From: Cunninghamia lanceolata
Taxonomy: Eukaryota > Streptophyta > Pinopsida > Cupressales > Cupressaceae
Assembly (NCBI GenBank): GCA_027924645.1
Contig: BSBN01001017.1
Span: 12,984,501-13,048,500, forward strand
DNA length: 64,000 bases
Reading direction: 5' to 3'
Below, in pieces: positions 21,518 to 31,765 of the stretch. The notes below the pieces were generated by a model. The model was not told where the DNA came from, searched no databases, and saw only the letters and a list, made by a program, of their open reading frames with translations. Numbering within the stretch: position 1 is the stretch's first letter; each line of letters opens with the position of its first letter. The position numbers were made by a program, and so were the translations under genes.

Positions 21518-24500
21518 GCAAGTGTATGGATTTGATTTTGGAGATGGGGTGAAATGGGGATGGAGACCTTAGAGGATTTGGATTAATTTGTTGGACCCAA
21601 AGATGAATGTGGTAGTGAGATGGAGTAGAAGAGAGGATGTGGTGGAAGATTGATATGTCTTTCTAAAGGTTTTAATCTAAGGGTGATATGAGTGGATGAT
21701 ATTGATTTTTTGCACAATTTTGGACCAAAAGGTAGGTGATAGATGATGTTTGTTTTGAAGAGATTGTTGATGTTTGATTTTGATGTTTGATGTGAGAGAT
21801 TAGGATGATGTTTTTCAAAAAGGATTTGATGGTCAATAAATTGAGCTTAGGTAAGATCTAGATTTGTGTCACACAAATGGATATTTCTCTTTGTTTGGGG
21901 TAGACTAATGACCTTACACAAAGAAGGATGGTTATTTCACTTGGAATGTAGACTATTGACTCTCCAAGTAAGATATGATGTGTAGGATGAAATCTAGATC
22001 TAGCTTTAGCTCAAAGGGGTGACGATTTTTTAGTTGACGATGATTTTTTTATGGATGTTTTGATTTTGGAAGATTTTGTATGTGTTTTGGGGATTTTGGA
22101 ATGATTTCTTGTGACAAGCATTTTTGTTTGGTCCAAAAGGTATGCAAAGATTAATAAGGATGAGTGGATATGAAATGAGGTAGGTTTGATATAGTAAAGG
22201 GTCCAACAATGATAGTGATTAATCCTCTAAGGTCAAAGTGAAAGTAGGATTTGGAAAATTTTGAGAAGAAAATGGATGGACTGTTGTTGGATTTTTGGAA
22301 GGTGAATATGGATTATGATAGAACAGATGGTGAAGATCACAACTTAATAGGTCTCTACTCCAGGCACGTCAATCTAAAAATAGTGCCAATCCATAGGTGA
22401 AATGGATGGCACTGATACAGGGTAGTGTTGGTCGAGGTCCTAAAAAGATAGATTTTTGATGGCAAATTTGGATTTGTTTTGATTGAGATTTGATCAAATG
22501 GTTTTCAATGTCTCTTGGAAAGTTTTTTGAGAATAATTCAAGCACATTAACACACAATTACACACATGAACGCACAATAACCAAGATTTTTGTTTGTGAA
22601 ATGACATGTGATTTTGTTAAACAAGCACTTTGCACAACCTAAGGCAAAGATATGATAGTATTTGTTGAATCCCCTAGTTGTGCCTATTCAAAGCGAGTAG
22701 ATCCAAGATCTTGGTAGCACTGGCTCCTCATTACAATTACACACACTTCTCACGCATACCAAGATCTAGGTTTCTTATAAGGCTTGTCCCTCACCAAACC
22801 TTTAGATTATCCCTGCTACCTCGGCTAAAAACCGCATGAATTAGGGCCGCTTCAAAGGTTTCCCTTCTGTGTCAACAAATAAAAGGATTTTGGCTTGCTA
22901 AACGAAGGTTTGTAGTAAGTGCTTTCATTCAGGTGGTTATATGTGTAGTAGCGCTACTCTCCATTATGGAGTCTCCCAGCCTCCAAGGGTTACACCTTGG
23001 AGGGTTTTGGGGGAGGTTGGTTGTCGGTATGACAAAACAACACCTGTTGCTTGTGACTTTCATCCCAAACACCTTATTTTGTATAGCAGATTGAAAGAAC
23101 TTGGCTTTAGCTTTTTGCCGCTTGGGTTGTTCCAACCTTTCGAAGTAGGGTGGCAGGCCTTCTAAGGATTAACAAAAGCAACACAATCACAAAAATACTT
23201 TTGATCCCCAAGTTCATACAAAGATGCGAGGGGAGAGCATACATATTCTTTATGATTGCATCACACTAAACATGGTTTATTTTAGTTCTTTAGATTATGT
23301 TGGAGGTGATTAATGCAAGTTTTGTGAGAAGCTTTTGATTCCCAAGGTCACCAAATGGTACGAGGGAAGAGCATACACTTTTCACATTACCAACACAAAC
23401 CACAAAAATACTTCACACAATTTAAATTGGTTTTCTTGACTATATGAGTGAAGAATGCAAATTGTTGTTCTTTTTAAATCTAATGATTTGAATTGATGCA
23501 ATTTGTGGTTCTTTTTAAAGCCTAAAATTGAAGTGTTTTGATAGCTGTTGGCACACAATTTGTGAATTTTTGAACACCAAATTCAAATGTTTGACACACA
23601 CACACACAAAGATTTGTTTGTTTGTTCAATTTTATTGCACCAAATCAAAATGTGTGTCTAAGCTAACATGCAAAGGTTCATTTTAAGTTTCCAATTGAAG
23701 TGTTTTAAAGAAAGATGAAGGAACCTTGCAAAAACTTGTTAGTATCCTCGAGATGATGTTGGTGACCTACAAAAACACTTGTTAGTACCTTCACAGATAG
23801 CAAAGTCAGTTTCAGAAATAGCGCTATTATAGAGGTCAAATGGCGCCACTGCAGACAACAAATGGTGACACTGATAGAAAATAGATTGGAAAACTGACAC
23901 CCTATATAGATAGCACTAATCCATCAGAGAGCACTAAACCGAATACAAAAGGTACCAAAATAGAATATGGTACTACAATGCTTTATAGAAGGTGTTAGAA
24001 CATAATATAGCGCTACAATGATATGTAGAAGGTGTCAAAATACAAAATAGTGCTAATATAGGTGTAATAAGGCACCACTGTGCACTGTCAAAGGGTCTGG
24101 TCACAGTTTCAAGATAGCACCGTTCTAGGTGTAGATAGCGCTAATACGTGTTTGAACTCATCCATCCTACAAAATAGAGATCTTCTAACCAAAACAGAGG
24201 GTTAGGCTGCACACATAAGAGATCCCATTAGCATTGTTAGTCATTGACAAACAAAAAACATGCCAAAATAGAAACTAGCATGCATGTTTAGATTTTATGA
24301 AAATTTTGGCATAACTTCTTCCTCCTTTTTCAAGATTTCTGTAGAAACAGAGAGCAATCTCTATAGGAAAAACAATAGAAAGAACATGGAAGAAAAGTGA
24401 CACATGAGTGGGTGTCAAGCAAGAAATGTATTGCACAAAATAGCGTTAAAGTAGAAAATAGTGCTAAAAGAGACTCGAGATAGCGCCGCTGTGCAGGGTA

Positions 24501-24565
24501 TATAGCGTTGCACCTATAAAACACATCCTATGCACACATAAATAGATTAGATTCAGACCTTGTGG
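21518..24565 (-). other. Long untranslated leader of the Tat element
   Basis: About 3.05 kb between the PBS and the gag ATG without a protein-like frame on the minus strand. A long leader is usual for this lineage. It contains a duplicated phrase (GAGGGGAGAGCATACA at about 23228 and GAGGGAAGAGCATACA at about 23363), a CA-dinucleotide run near 23592-23608, and the motif array at 23810-24520. Confidence 0.6.
23810..24520. repeat. Array of short AGCGCTA-like motifs, 5' side
   Basis: About 17 variants (ATAGCGCTATT, ATGGCGCCACTG, ATAGCACTAAT, ATAGCGCTACAA, ATAGTGCTAA, ATAGCGCCGCTG, ATAGCGTTGCAC) are spaced roughly 20-50 bp apart. It is the same motif family as at 8550-9010 and ends within about 65 bp of the 5' LTR. 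Confidence 0.65.
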
Positions 24566-24583
24566 GTCCCACTGGGCGTGCCA
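24566..24583 (-). promoter_or_regulatory. Primer-binding site
   Basis: Minus strand reads TGGCACGCCCAGTGGGAC, one base inside the 5' LTR end. It begins TGG, as expected for pairing with a tRNA CCA end. I did not assign the tRNA species. Confidence 0.8.
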
Positions 24584-24584
24584 A

Positions 24585-25670
24585 TGTAGATTAGGAAAAC
24601 AAAATGAAGTTGAAAATACAAACTAAATGCAAATAACACAAAAAGCTATACCTTCACATGAAAACCCAATCTCATAAAGGGAGGAGGAATCTTGCACCCA
24701 AGAACTCCTAAGACATGATATTCCCTAGACAAGTGATTCAAATGTGAAATGCTATCCTAATTATGCAACTCACAATTCTAGCTCAATGGAGATTTGGACA
24801 TGGTAACATTACTTGAAAAATTGGATCCCAAAATGGGTTGAGAGATGTTGTATTTATAGATTTTTGGAAGGGATTTTGATCCAAGGGTGGAGATTGATTT
24901 GGAAGATCAATGGTGGAGGATAAAACTGATGTGGAGGGCCTAGATTTGATCTTGGAGGAATGGAGGGCTAGGAATAGAAGTAAATCTTTTATTCATTTTG
25001 GGAAAAGGGGTAATTAAATGAGTATGGGTGTGAAGGATTATTTTTGAATTAAAGATTCATATGGGGAATGTAAAATGAATTAGAAATTCATTTGGGGGTA
25101 AGTGGAAATAAATGAGTATGGGTGAGGAAAGGGGTGTGTAAGAAAAATTAATTGTGATGTGGGATGTTTTAAATTAAAAAATTGACTTAGGTGGATTTAT
25201 TTCAATTTTTTTATTTGGAGGATGTGGGGAAGGGTGTTAAACTAGGTTTGACCACCCAAATGAGGGGTTAGGATTAATTAAACATAGGTTTTATTTAATT
25301 AATCCTAGGGCTAGGATGAGCTAGGCTAGGGTAGGCAATTAACTAATAGCTATTTAATTGTCTAGGGTAGGTATAGGTCAATTAATAGGCTAAATTAATT
25401 AGTTAAACATGGTCTAGCTAATTAATTAGATTTAGTGAAAAGGGGAAATTAATTAAATAAATATTACATATTTATTAAATCAATCAGCTAAGGTTGGGAC
25501 TATTGAATTAATGAAATTAATTCATTTTTAAGGATAAAATGATGGAAAAAATGGGTGATGAAGGGATAATTAATTAAATAAGAATTTAATTAATTGATTA
25601 GAAGGGAAAATGATAGTTTAGGGATGTCAGGAGTTGGTTTGATGGTAAGAGACATTTTTAGGTGTCTACA
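24585..25670 (-). repeat. Tat element 5' LTR
   Basis: 1086 bp, TGTAGATTAGG to GGTGTCTACA on the plus strand, matching 6940-8031. The U3 promoter TATA box is at 24851-24859 on the minus strand. The PBS borders its left edge and the GTAAT duplication its right edge. Confidence 0.95.
24851..24859 (-). promoter_or_regulatory. TATA box in 5' LTR
   Basis: Minus strand CTATAAATA at the same relative place as in the 3' LTR. It is the probable promoter for the genomic RNA of the element. Confidence 0.6.
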
Positions 25671-25675
25671 GTAAT
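25671..25675. repeat. Target-site duplication GTAAT (right)
   Basis: Identical to 6935-6939. Removing one copy and the element restores a continuous minus-strand reading frame in the interrupted ORF. Confidence 0.92.
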
Positions 25676-25750
25676 ATCAGGTTTAGGGGTCTTCCTTTTC
25701 CTATCAGGGCAAGCAATGACCATAGCATTGTTTTTATGATGAAAAGCCAT
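25671..25750 (-). pseudogene. Protease-like ORF, 5' part
   Basis: Begins with an ATG at 25750 (MAFHHKNNAMVIACPDRKRK) and runs open to the insertion point, where the frame carries on in 6001-6939. The stretch is basic and Pro/Lys-rich. No Gag domain is seen upstream, so this ATG may be the true start of a ~340-residue protein or merely an internal Met of a decayed polyprotein. Confidence 0.55.
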
Positions 25751-27896
25751 AGGTGTGAGACTGTTTCACACTAACACACTTGCTTGAGGGAAACAAATAC
25801 TTAAAGACACATGGAGTCCACAACAAACATAGTTGATAAGAGGAAAGAGTACAACACAACAAGGCCCAATTGACGATTTCAAAGGTTTTGATCAAAAAGG
25901 TGTGAAAAGGTTTGTAAACAAGTAGTGTTGAAATACACATTGTGTAATTAAAAATATGCCAATTTTCACACAAAACTATGAAATTATGCAAAAATTTCAA
26001 ATGATAAATGAATATATGCTTGAATATGAGTGCAAAATCTAAAATGCAAGATATCTAAGATGAATGCAATGAAACAACACCAATCTATGTTTGTTAATGC
26101 ACCTAAAATGTTCACTTTTTTCACTTTTTTCAATGAAAATGGACAAAATATGTAATGAAACTAGGAAAATGATGAGGGATAGAAAATTAAAATAGTTTAA
26201 TTAGTCCAATGATGCAGCAAAATTTCTCACAACACAACAATCTTATGATGCTAGATGAAATATTAGCTAAAATGCAGTAAAAATGCAAGGCTTTTTGAAA
26301 CCCTAGTAGTGAAATGAAGGCATGAAAGTATGCAAAATGATGAATGAATGAATGAATACAAGCAGATTTAATATGTAAAGTAACTTAGATAAGACTGAAA
26401 ATGATTCCAAAAATCTAGAATGTAGAACATAACTGAAATTTTAAGGAAAAATGAATGAATATGCTATTTTTTGTTGAAATACACAATGTGTAAATACAAA
26501 TTTTGAAATGTAGATGCATAAACACACAATGATGAAACATTGTAGTACAAAATAAGATTTGAATGAGTGTTAAAATGAGTAATAAAATCTGAAACAATAT
26601 TTTAATTACAAACCCTACCTTTTGGAATAACTAGGTTATAAGAAAAATACAAAATTTCAAGCAAACCATAACAAATAAAATGTGTAAATGCAAGGTAAAT
26701 GATTATAGAATGATGAATTGCTGTAATTTATCTCAGATCTGATGTAAATATAAGAAATTTAAATGATTTAGATGAAATACAATTGAAATAGTGCAAACTA
26801 TGCCTTAATGTAAATCTAGGATGTTTGATTTTTTCAAAATTTTCAAATTTTTGAAATTTTTGCAAGATTTTTGGATGTAGAATGATTAATATGATATGTA
26901 TGAATGCAAATCTGATTTACAACACTCAGTAAGATGCAATGTTTAGAAAAACACAGGTTCACCAAAATGTTATGTATGAAAATGTGGATGATCAAATTGT
27001 GTATTAATTAAATTCAATCAAACCCTTCTTTCACACATACATTCAAGGACATAGATTGATCTAAGTCACAACTATGATAGAGGACTTAGCTAGAAGTCTA
27101 ATTTCACTATGATATGCTTGGAAAGATAGAATAGACTGATATTTTGTTAAAACCCTAATTCAGTAAAATCGTAAACAAATGAATGAAACCTGACAAATGT
27201 TCGCATAGGAAGGAACTAAATGCATATTAGATACATACTAGATTTCAAATTCTAGAAAGAAAAAACTTTGGGGACAAAAGAGCGAGTGCCCTTGTCTAAT
27301 GCAATACTTTTTCTGAGGGCTTCGGAGTAAAATATGCTTTAGACTTCAACCAGCTCAAAGATTTTTGACACTACAAACTTAGAGGACAAAAGAGTGGGTG
27401 CCCTTGTCCAATTAGTGATATTTTTGTTGTTTTCTTTAGATCTAGAATCTTTATGCTCTGTACTGATCTCCTGCAACTCCTCGCTGCAAGATCTGACACC
27501 TGTCACTTGCAATCATAAGAGAGGGGTTGGAGTTTGTGGTGTTTAGGAGCTTGCCCTGGTCAAGCCCCAGAATGGCATTCAAGCCTTCCAACACCATTGT
27601 TAGATAGAGTGTGTGTCCTTGGTGGATAGAGGCAAAAGCAAATGATAAATTTATTGAAACACAAAATAGATGTCACCTCAGAGGTGAAGCTCTCACGGGG
27701 AAATGGAGATCTTTCATGCATGAGGAGATGGATTGATTAAGATAAATCTACAACAAATAATTACAGACACAACACAATACTACTCTGCAACACAATGAAA
27801 TCCTTTAGTATCCTTAGCATGAGATCAAAAGTTTGTATTATCCATCTATGTGTAAAATAAAGTCCTAAACATGATTATATATGCCTTCTCGCTAAA
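25751..27896. other. Non-coding region of the old minus-strand element
   Basis: AT-rich, with an AATG microsatellite at about 26341-26356 and two copies of GACAAAAGAGYGRGTGCCCT (about 27271 and 27383). No convincing gene is seen. By position it would be the leader side of the element that holds the protease-like ORF. Confidence 0.45.
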
Positions 27897-28190
27897 CTTT
27901 TGTAATTCAAACTTGAGATGTCAACAAGGGAAACCTTTTTTAACGGTCACAAGCTGACATTCAAATTTGGGACCTTGACAAAATAGGGCTGGACTAGTGT
28001 GTAGGCACCCAAGTCCAAGGACCTATTTTAGGTCTAGATTAAGTTTAAGGTTCAACCATAGGCCCCATTTGACATGGGTTTTGGGGGATTTTTCTTGAGG
28101 ATTCATTTTAAACATGCATGATTAAATCTAAGGGACCGATGAGCTAAACTTAGGAGGTAAAAGTCCTAGGGGACATTTTATGACATAATA
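27897..28190 (-). repeat. ~290-bp repeat, copy c (possible 5' LTR)
   Basis: Clearly related to copies a and b at 3240-3829, in the same orientation. Its right edge abuts integrase coding sequence of a different element at 28191/28192, so it is either an insertion boundary or a recombination joint. The terminal CA is TA here. Confidence 0.55.
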
Positions 28191-28191
28191 G

Positions 28192-28550
28192 TGGGGATTG
28201 GATCTTATTACGAAAATATCTCCTCCTTCTCAAGGACATACTTTCATCCTCACAGCTACTGACTACTTCATGAAATGGATCAAAGAAGTCCCACTCTGAT
28301 CCACGATTGCTGAAGAAATATGTTGTTTTCTCCTTGATATCATCATATCTCAATTTGGTCTTCCTTCATGATTGGTCTTTGACAATGGTTCATCATTTAA
28401 GAAAAACTAAGTGAATAAGTAACTTGAAAATTTTCACATTCAACATCACTTCTCTAAGTCATATTATCCACAATCAAGTGGCCAAGCAAAAGCTTCCAAT
28501 AAAACAATCAAGCAAATCCTTTGAAAATTTTTTAACAAACATGGAAAGGA
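28192..28550 (+). pseudogene. Second Tat-like integrase, core (left half)
   Basis: A single frame reads WGLDLITKISPPSSQGHTF, then ATDYFMKWIKEVPL, then LVFDNGSSFKK and HHFSKSYYPQSSGQAKASNK. It shows the first two catalytic Asp positions; the Glu of the usual GQAEAS is replaced (QAKAS). It has five internal stops (TGA, TGA, TAA, TAA, TGA). The left end is cut by the repeat at 28190. The right end is the copia insertion point, and the frame resumes at 36659. Confidence 0.82.
28546..28550. repeat. Target-site duplication AAGGA (left)
   Basis: Perfect 5-bp match to 36654-36658 flanking the copia element. Confidence 0.92.
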
Positions 28551-29479
28551 TGTTGGAAAGAGACAATGCTCCAGTATGGACTTGTATGTTGTCATTGATG
28601 GTAACAAGGGCAACAACGCCTAGAGATCTCATTAGCATGATAGGAAGACATAACTCCGAAAGGTCACATTGGAATTCATGTCCGGTTGGTAGAAATGGCA
28701 AAGTATGGGCATTCATAGAGTAGAGGATAGTAAGTGGGTCAGTATGCTTCCACAGATGATGATCTAGAAATACGGTTCAAGTATGATGTTCTTAATTTTT
28801 GGATGGTGTTATGCTCCATAGATTAAGTCCTGACTTCCTTCGAAAGTCATTTGGAAGAATTATCTAAGTTTGAGTGAACAGAGGTATAGCAGAGACAGTG
28901 AACAAGGGACATTGTAATGGTCCACATTCCTCCGCAAGTGAGTATTTTGTTATACAATTTTAATGTGTTATAAACACTTGTATGAAGTGTCTGATTCTAG
29001 AGTTATGAGATCTAAGGTCCACTGGAAGGATAGTTGCGAGCTGTTGAGTATCTGTACAATGTTTGAAAGAGTTTGACAGAGATAGAGTCTGAGTTTTGAT
29101 GGTCCACATTCCCCCATAAGATGATATCATGCCTTGTTGTTCTGAGGGTAAGATTGGGAATGTGAAGAGTCCTTGATATAATTTTGGAAGTGTTTTGTGA
29201 TCCGCAGTAAAAGTTGTAAGTCTACAGATGAACCTGTTAAGCATGTTCTTAAGGAATAGGCTAACTAGTATGATAAATCATTGTGTAGAGAAGAGACAGT
29301 GTGTGAAGGATCTATTTAAGTGATTGAATGATTAGAGCCAACCTATATGAACAAGTTTGGGTAAGATTTGAGTCCACATAACATATAGTGCATTGGATTG
29401 AGCTGACAAGCTACATCTTTCTATGTACATGTTTCACTTCTTGGATGCTGACCTAATTATGGATCAAATCATGATGCAG

Positions 29480-29490
29480 CTATATAAGAG
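29480..29490 (+). promoter_or_regulatory. TATA box in copia 5' LTR
   Basis: CTATATAAGAG, repeated in the 3' LTR at 36055-36065. It is the likely core promoter of the element. Confidence 0.65.
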
Positions 29491-30037
29491 CGATGAATTT
29501 CAATTGAGATTGTGTAGATGTGTGATGGATTGATGTGAATATGTGAATAGAAGAGCAGTGATACAGATCAGTGATGAAGAAGACTTGGGATTCTAAATTT
29601 AGTTGTTGCACCTTGACATATTGACAGATGCTTATGTAGTACATTCCTTTTCATATACTATTTAATTTGTATTCAGAAGTTAGCCTTTCTTCATCAAGGT
29701 AGTGAGCCTTGTAGTGAGCCTCCAATAGGGTGTAACAACCCTTATTATAATCTTTCTAGGTTTAGGGTTGAGGCAGTGAGCCTGCTAGACCTAGTTGTAC
29801 TTCATGGCAGTGAGCTAGCATGTTCTAGGCCCATGGAGTGACCAAGCCTAAACATCATTATTTGTAAAGATTGTAATATATAATTGAGAGCTAATCCTCT
29901 CCATGGTTTTTCCCTCTTTGGGTTTTCCACGTAAAAATCTTGGTGTCCATGTGTCATGATTCTATGGTTGTTATTCATTTGCATACTGTGCTCTTGTTTA
30001 ATTAATTCTGGGAAATGGTTAAAAGAAAAAGTTTATA

Positions 30038-30067
30038 GAACACTGATTCACCCCCCTCTCAGTGTTC
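30038..30067 (+). promoter_or_regulatory. LTR-end hairpin with C-rich loop
   Basis: GAACACTGA and TCAGTGTTC form a 9-bp stem around TTCACCCCCCTC. The same structure is found at 36613-36640 and, in opposite orientation, in both LTRs of the gag-only element (58192-58222 and about 63866-63896). Confidence 0.7.
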
Positions 30068-30082
30068 CTAATATTCAACAAT

Positions 30083-30092
30083 TGGTATCAGA
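30083..30092 (+). promoter_or_regulatory. Primer-binding site, initiator tRNA-Met type
   Basis: TGGTATCAGA lies two bases after the 5' LTR end. This is the usual PBS of plant Ty1/copia elements. Confidence 0.9.
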
Positions 30093-30148
30093 ATAGGGTT
30101 CCTTGGAAAAAGCCTAACATCTTAAGGAAGATCTGGGATAGTGTGATC

Positions 30149-31114
30149 ATGGCAACAAGAAGATTTGGAAATTATGAAAGCAACAAGCAACTAGAAGCAG
30201 CTCTTATGGATCATGAAAATTCTGAAGTAGAAGTCAAGGATCTAAAAGAAAACTTGCAACAAGATGATGAATGCATCTTAAAGCTAAAAGAGAAAGTCAA
30301 AAAATTTAAAGACAAATACAAAGAAGTTAATGATCAATTGATATCAGCAAATGAAGTCCTGAATGAATTGGAAGCAAAAGTTATAGAAAGAACAAGAGCA
30401 GAAGATGATCTAAATTTAATTGTGAAGAATAGATCCGAAGATTGTGCAAAACTTGAAAACAAAATTGTAAGTCTAAAAATAGACCTGGAAAAGGCCAAAA
30501 GCTTTGAAGGAAAATTCAAGATAAGTACTACAAATCTTGATTAAATGATTGCTAGCTAGAAGAATGTTGATGACAAGCAAGGTTTAGGATTTGAGAAAGG
30601 TGAATGTTCAAAATCTGGTCAACTAAATAATGAGTCAAGGAAAAATAGAGTATACCAGTTCAGAAATCAAAGAAGAAGAGATAGAAGTCCTCCGGTCAGA
30701 CAACCAAACACTCAAAGGTACCCATCCTTCAATGGTCACTACTATAAATGTAATAAGTATTGTCATAGGGATAATTAGTGTAGAAGTAGAATGAATCAAA
30801 ATGTTCCATCCTTCTTTGGTAAATGTTTCAATTGTAAGAAGATTTGTCAAAAAGAAAATGAATACAGAAGTGTGTCAAGAAATATGCCAAACTATTCTAG
30901 GAATGGTCAATTCTTCAATGGCAAGTGTTTCACATGCAATAGATTTGGAAACATGGCTAATCAATGTAGATCAAGGATGAATTCATTCAGAGGAAGAAAT
31001 CAAGGACAAGGAAACATTGTATGTTTCAATTACAACAAATTTGTACATGTTGCAAGATTCTGCAGAAGCAAGAATATGAATAGAAATTACTATGCTGAAG
31101 AAAGGAAAACATAG
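30149..31114 (+). pseudogene. Copia gag relic: coiled coil plus zinc knuckles
   Basis: ATG at 30149 (MATRRFGNYESNKQLEAALM). About 130 residues of heptad-like coiled coil follow (KLKEKVKKFKDKYKEVNDQL). After stops and a frame change comes GLGFEKGECSKSGQ and an R/N-rich tail with four zinc-knuckle-like motifs, each damaged: CFTCNRFGNMANQC has Asn for His, CFNYNKFVHVARFC has Tyr for Cys. The N-terminal Gag domain seen in the related Gag at 62202-63782 is absent. GLGFE(K/E)GECSK is shared by the two. It would be a nucleocapsid-like protein and is now non-functional. Confidence 0.75.
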
Positions 31115-31765
31115 TAGAGGAATGATAAGGGAAAAGAAAAGGTTGATCTAATGAAAACCACAAATGAGATTAGTATGATCTAGATTAAAAATGATGTAAA
31201 TGAGGTTAAGGATGGATCCACAGTAGCATCTGGTGTAGACACTTCCTCCGGGAAGTAAATTAAGAGCTCTGGCTCAAGGGGAGCAATGTTGAAAATCTAA
31301 ATCCCCCAGCCAGAAAGTGGGTGCCAAAATCTGGCATGAAAGTGTATGATGAAATCTAATGTGACACATCTCTCAAAAGAAAATCCTAAAGAAAAATGGT
31401 CAATGTGGCATATTGTGGAGCAATCCTAATCAACTGTATTCTATAGTGAAGGGTTTTTAACAACTTTTTGGGAATGAGCATTTATGACGACTTAGGTTAA
31501 GTCATGCGAAGGATAAAAGGGAACTTCTTTGGTCTCAAAATAATTTTGCACTCAAAGCTATCAAGTATTCAGAGAGATTGAAGCAGACTTTGAGTAACAA
31601 CAACCAAGATTTGAAGCACTTGAAGAAATTTAGAGAAAGAAAACCCTAATTCAATGAAATAAGGTACTTTCGTTCAAACCCTACTTGTGAATCTATTAAA
31701 ATTCTGAGATAGCGTCACTGCAAGTTGTTGATATTATTGAGTGACCTCAACCAAAATTCAAGAAA
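31115..31765 (+). other. Spacer between gag and the unknown ORF
   Basis: Contains short frames such as NPPARKWVPKSGMKVYDEI, possibly a decayed gag end, but no protease active site or GAG-pre-integrase motif. A deletion of pol here would fit, but no junction can be pinned down. Confidence 0.4.

Larger units (their letters stand above)
6940..25670 (-). mobile_element. Complete Ty3/gypsy Tat-type LTR retrotransposon, 18.7 kb
   Basis: Both ends are defined by LTRs starting TGTAGA and ending TCTACA (plus strand) with flanking GTAAT. In element orientation (right to left) the order is 5' LTR, PBS, ~3-kb leader, gag, protease, G-patch, RT, RNase H, second (archaeal-type) RNase H, integrase, a long non-coding part, an antisense PMD relic, PPT and 3' LTR. 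Dual RNase H, the LGRPWIHAMQAVPSTFHQC protease signature and the integrase C-terminus place it in the Tat group. All ORFs are broken by nonsense and frameshift changes, so it is not autonomous now. The LTRs differ at only a few positions per hundred by eye. It inserted into the protease-like ORF of an older element. Confidence 0.93.
28551..30080 (+). repeat. Copia 5' LTR
   Basis: 1530 bp, matching 35135-36653 throughout with many substitutions. It has a TATA box at 29480-29490, reiterated AGTGAGCC words at about 29695-29850 and a terminal hairpin at 30038-30067. Confidence 0.93.
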
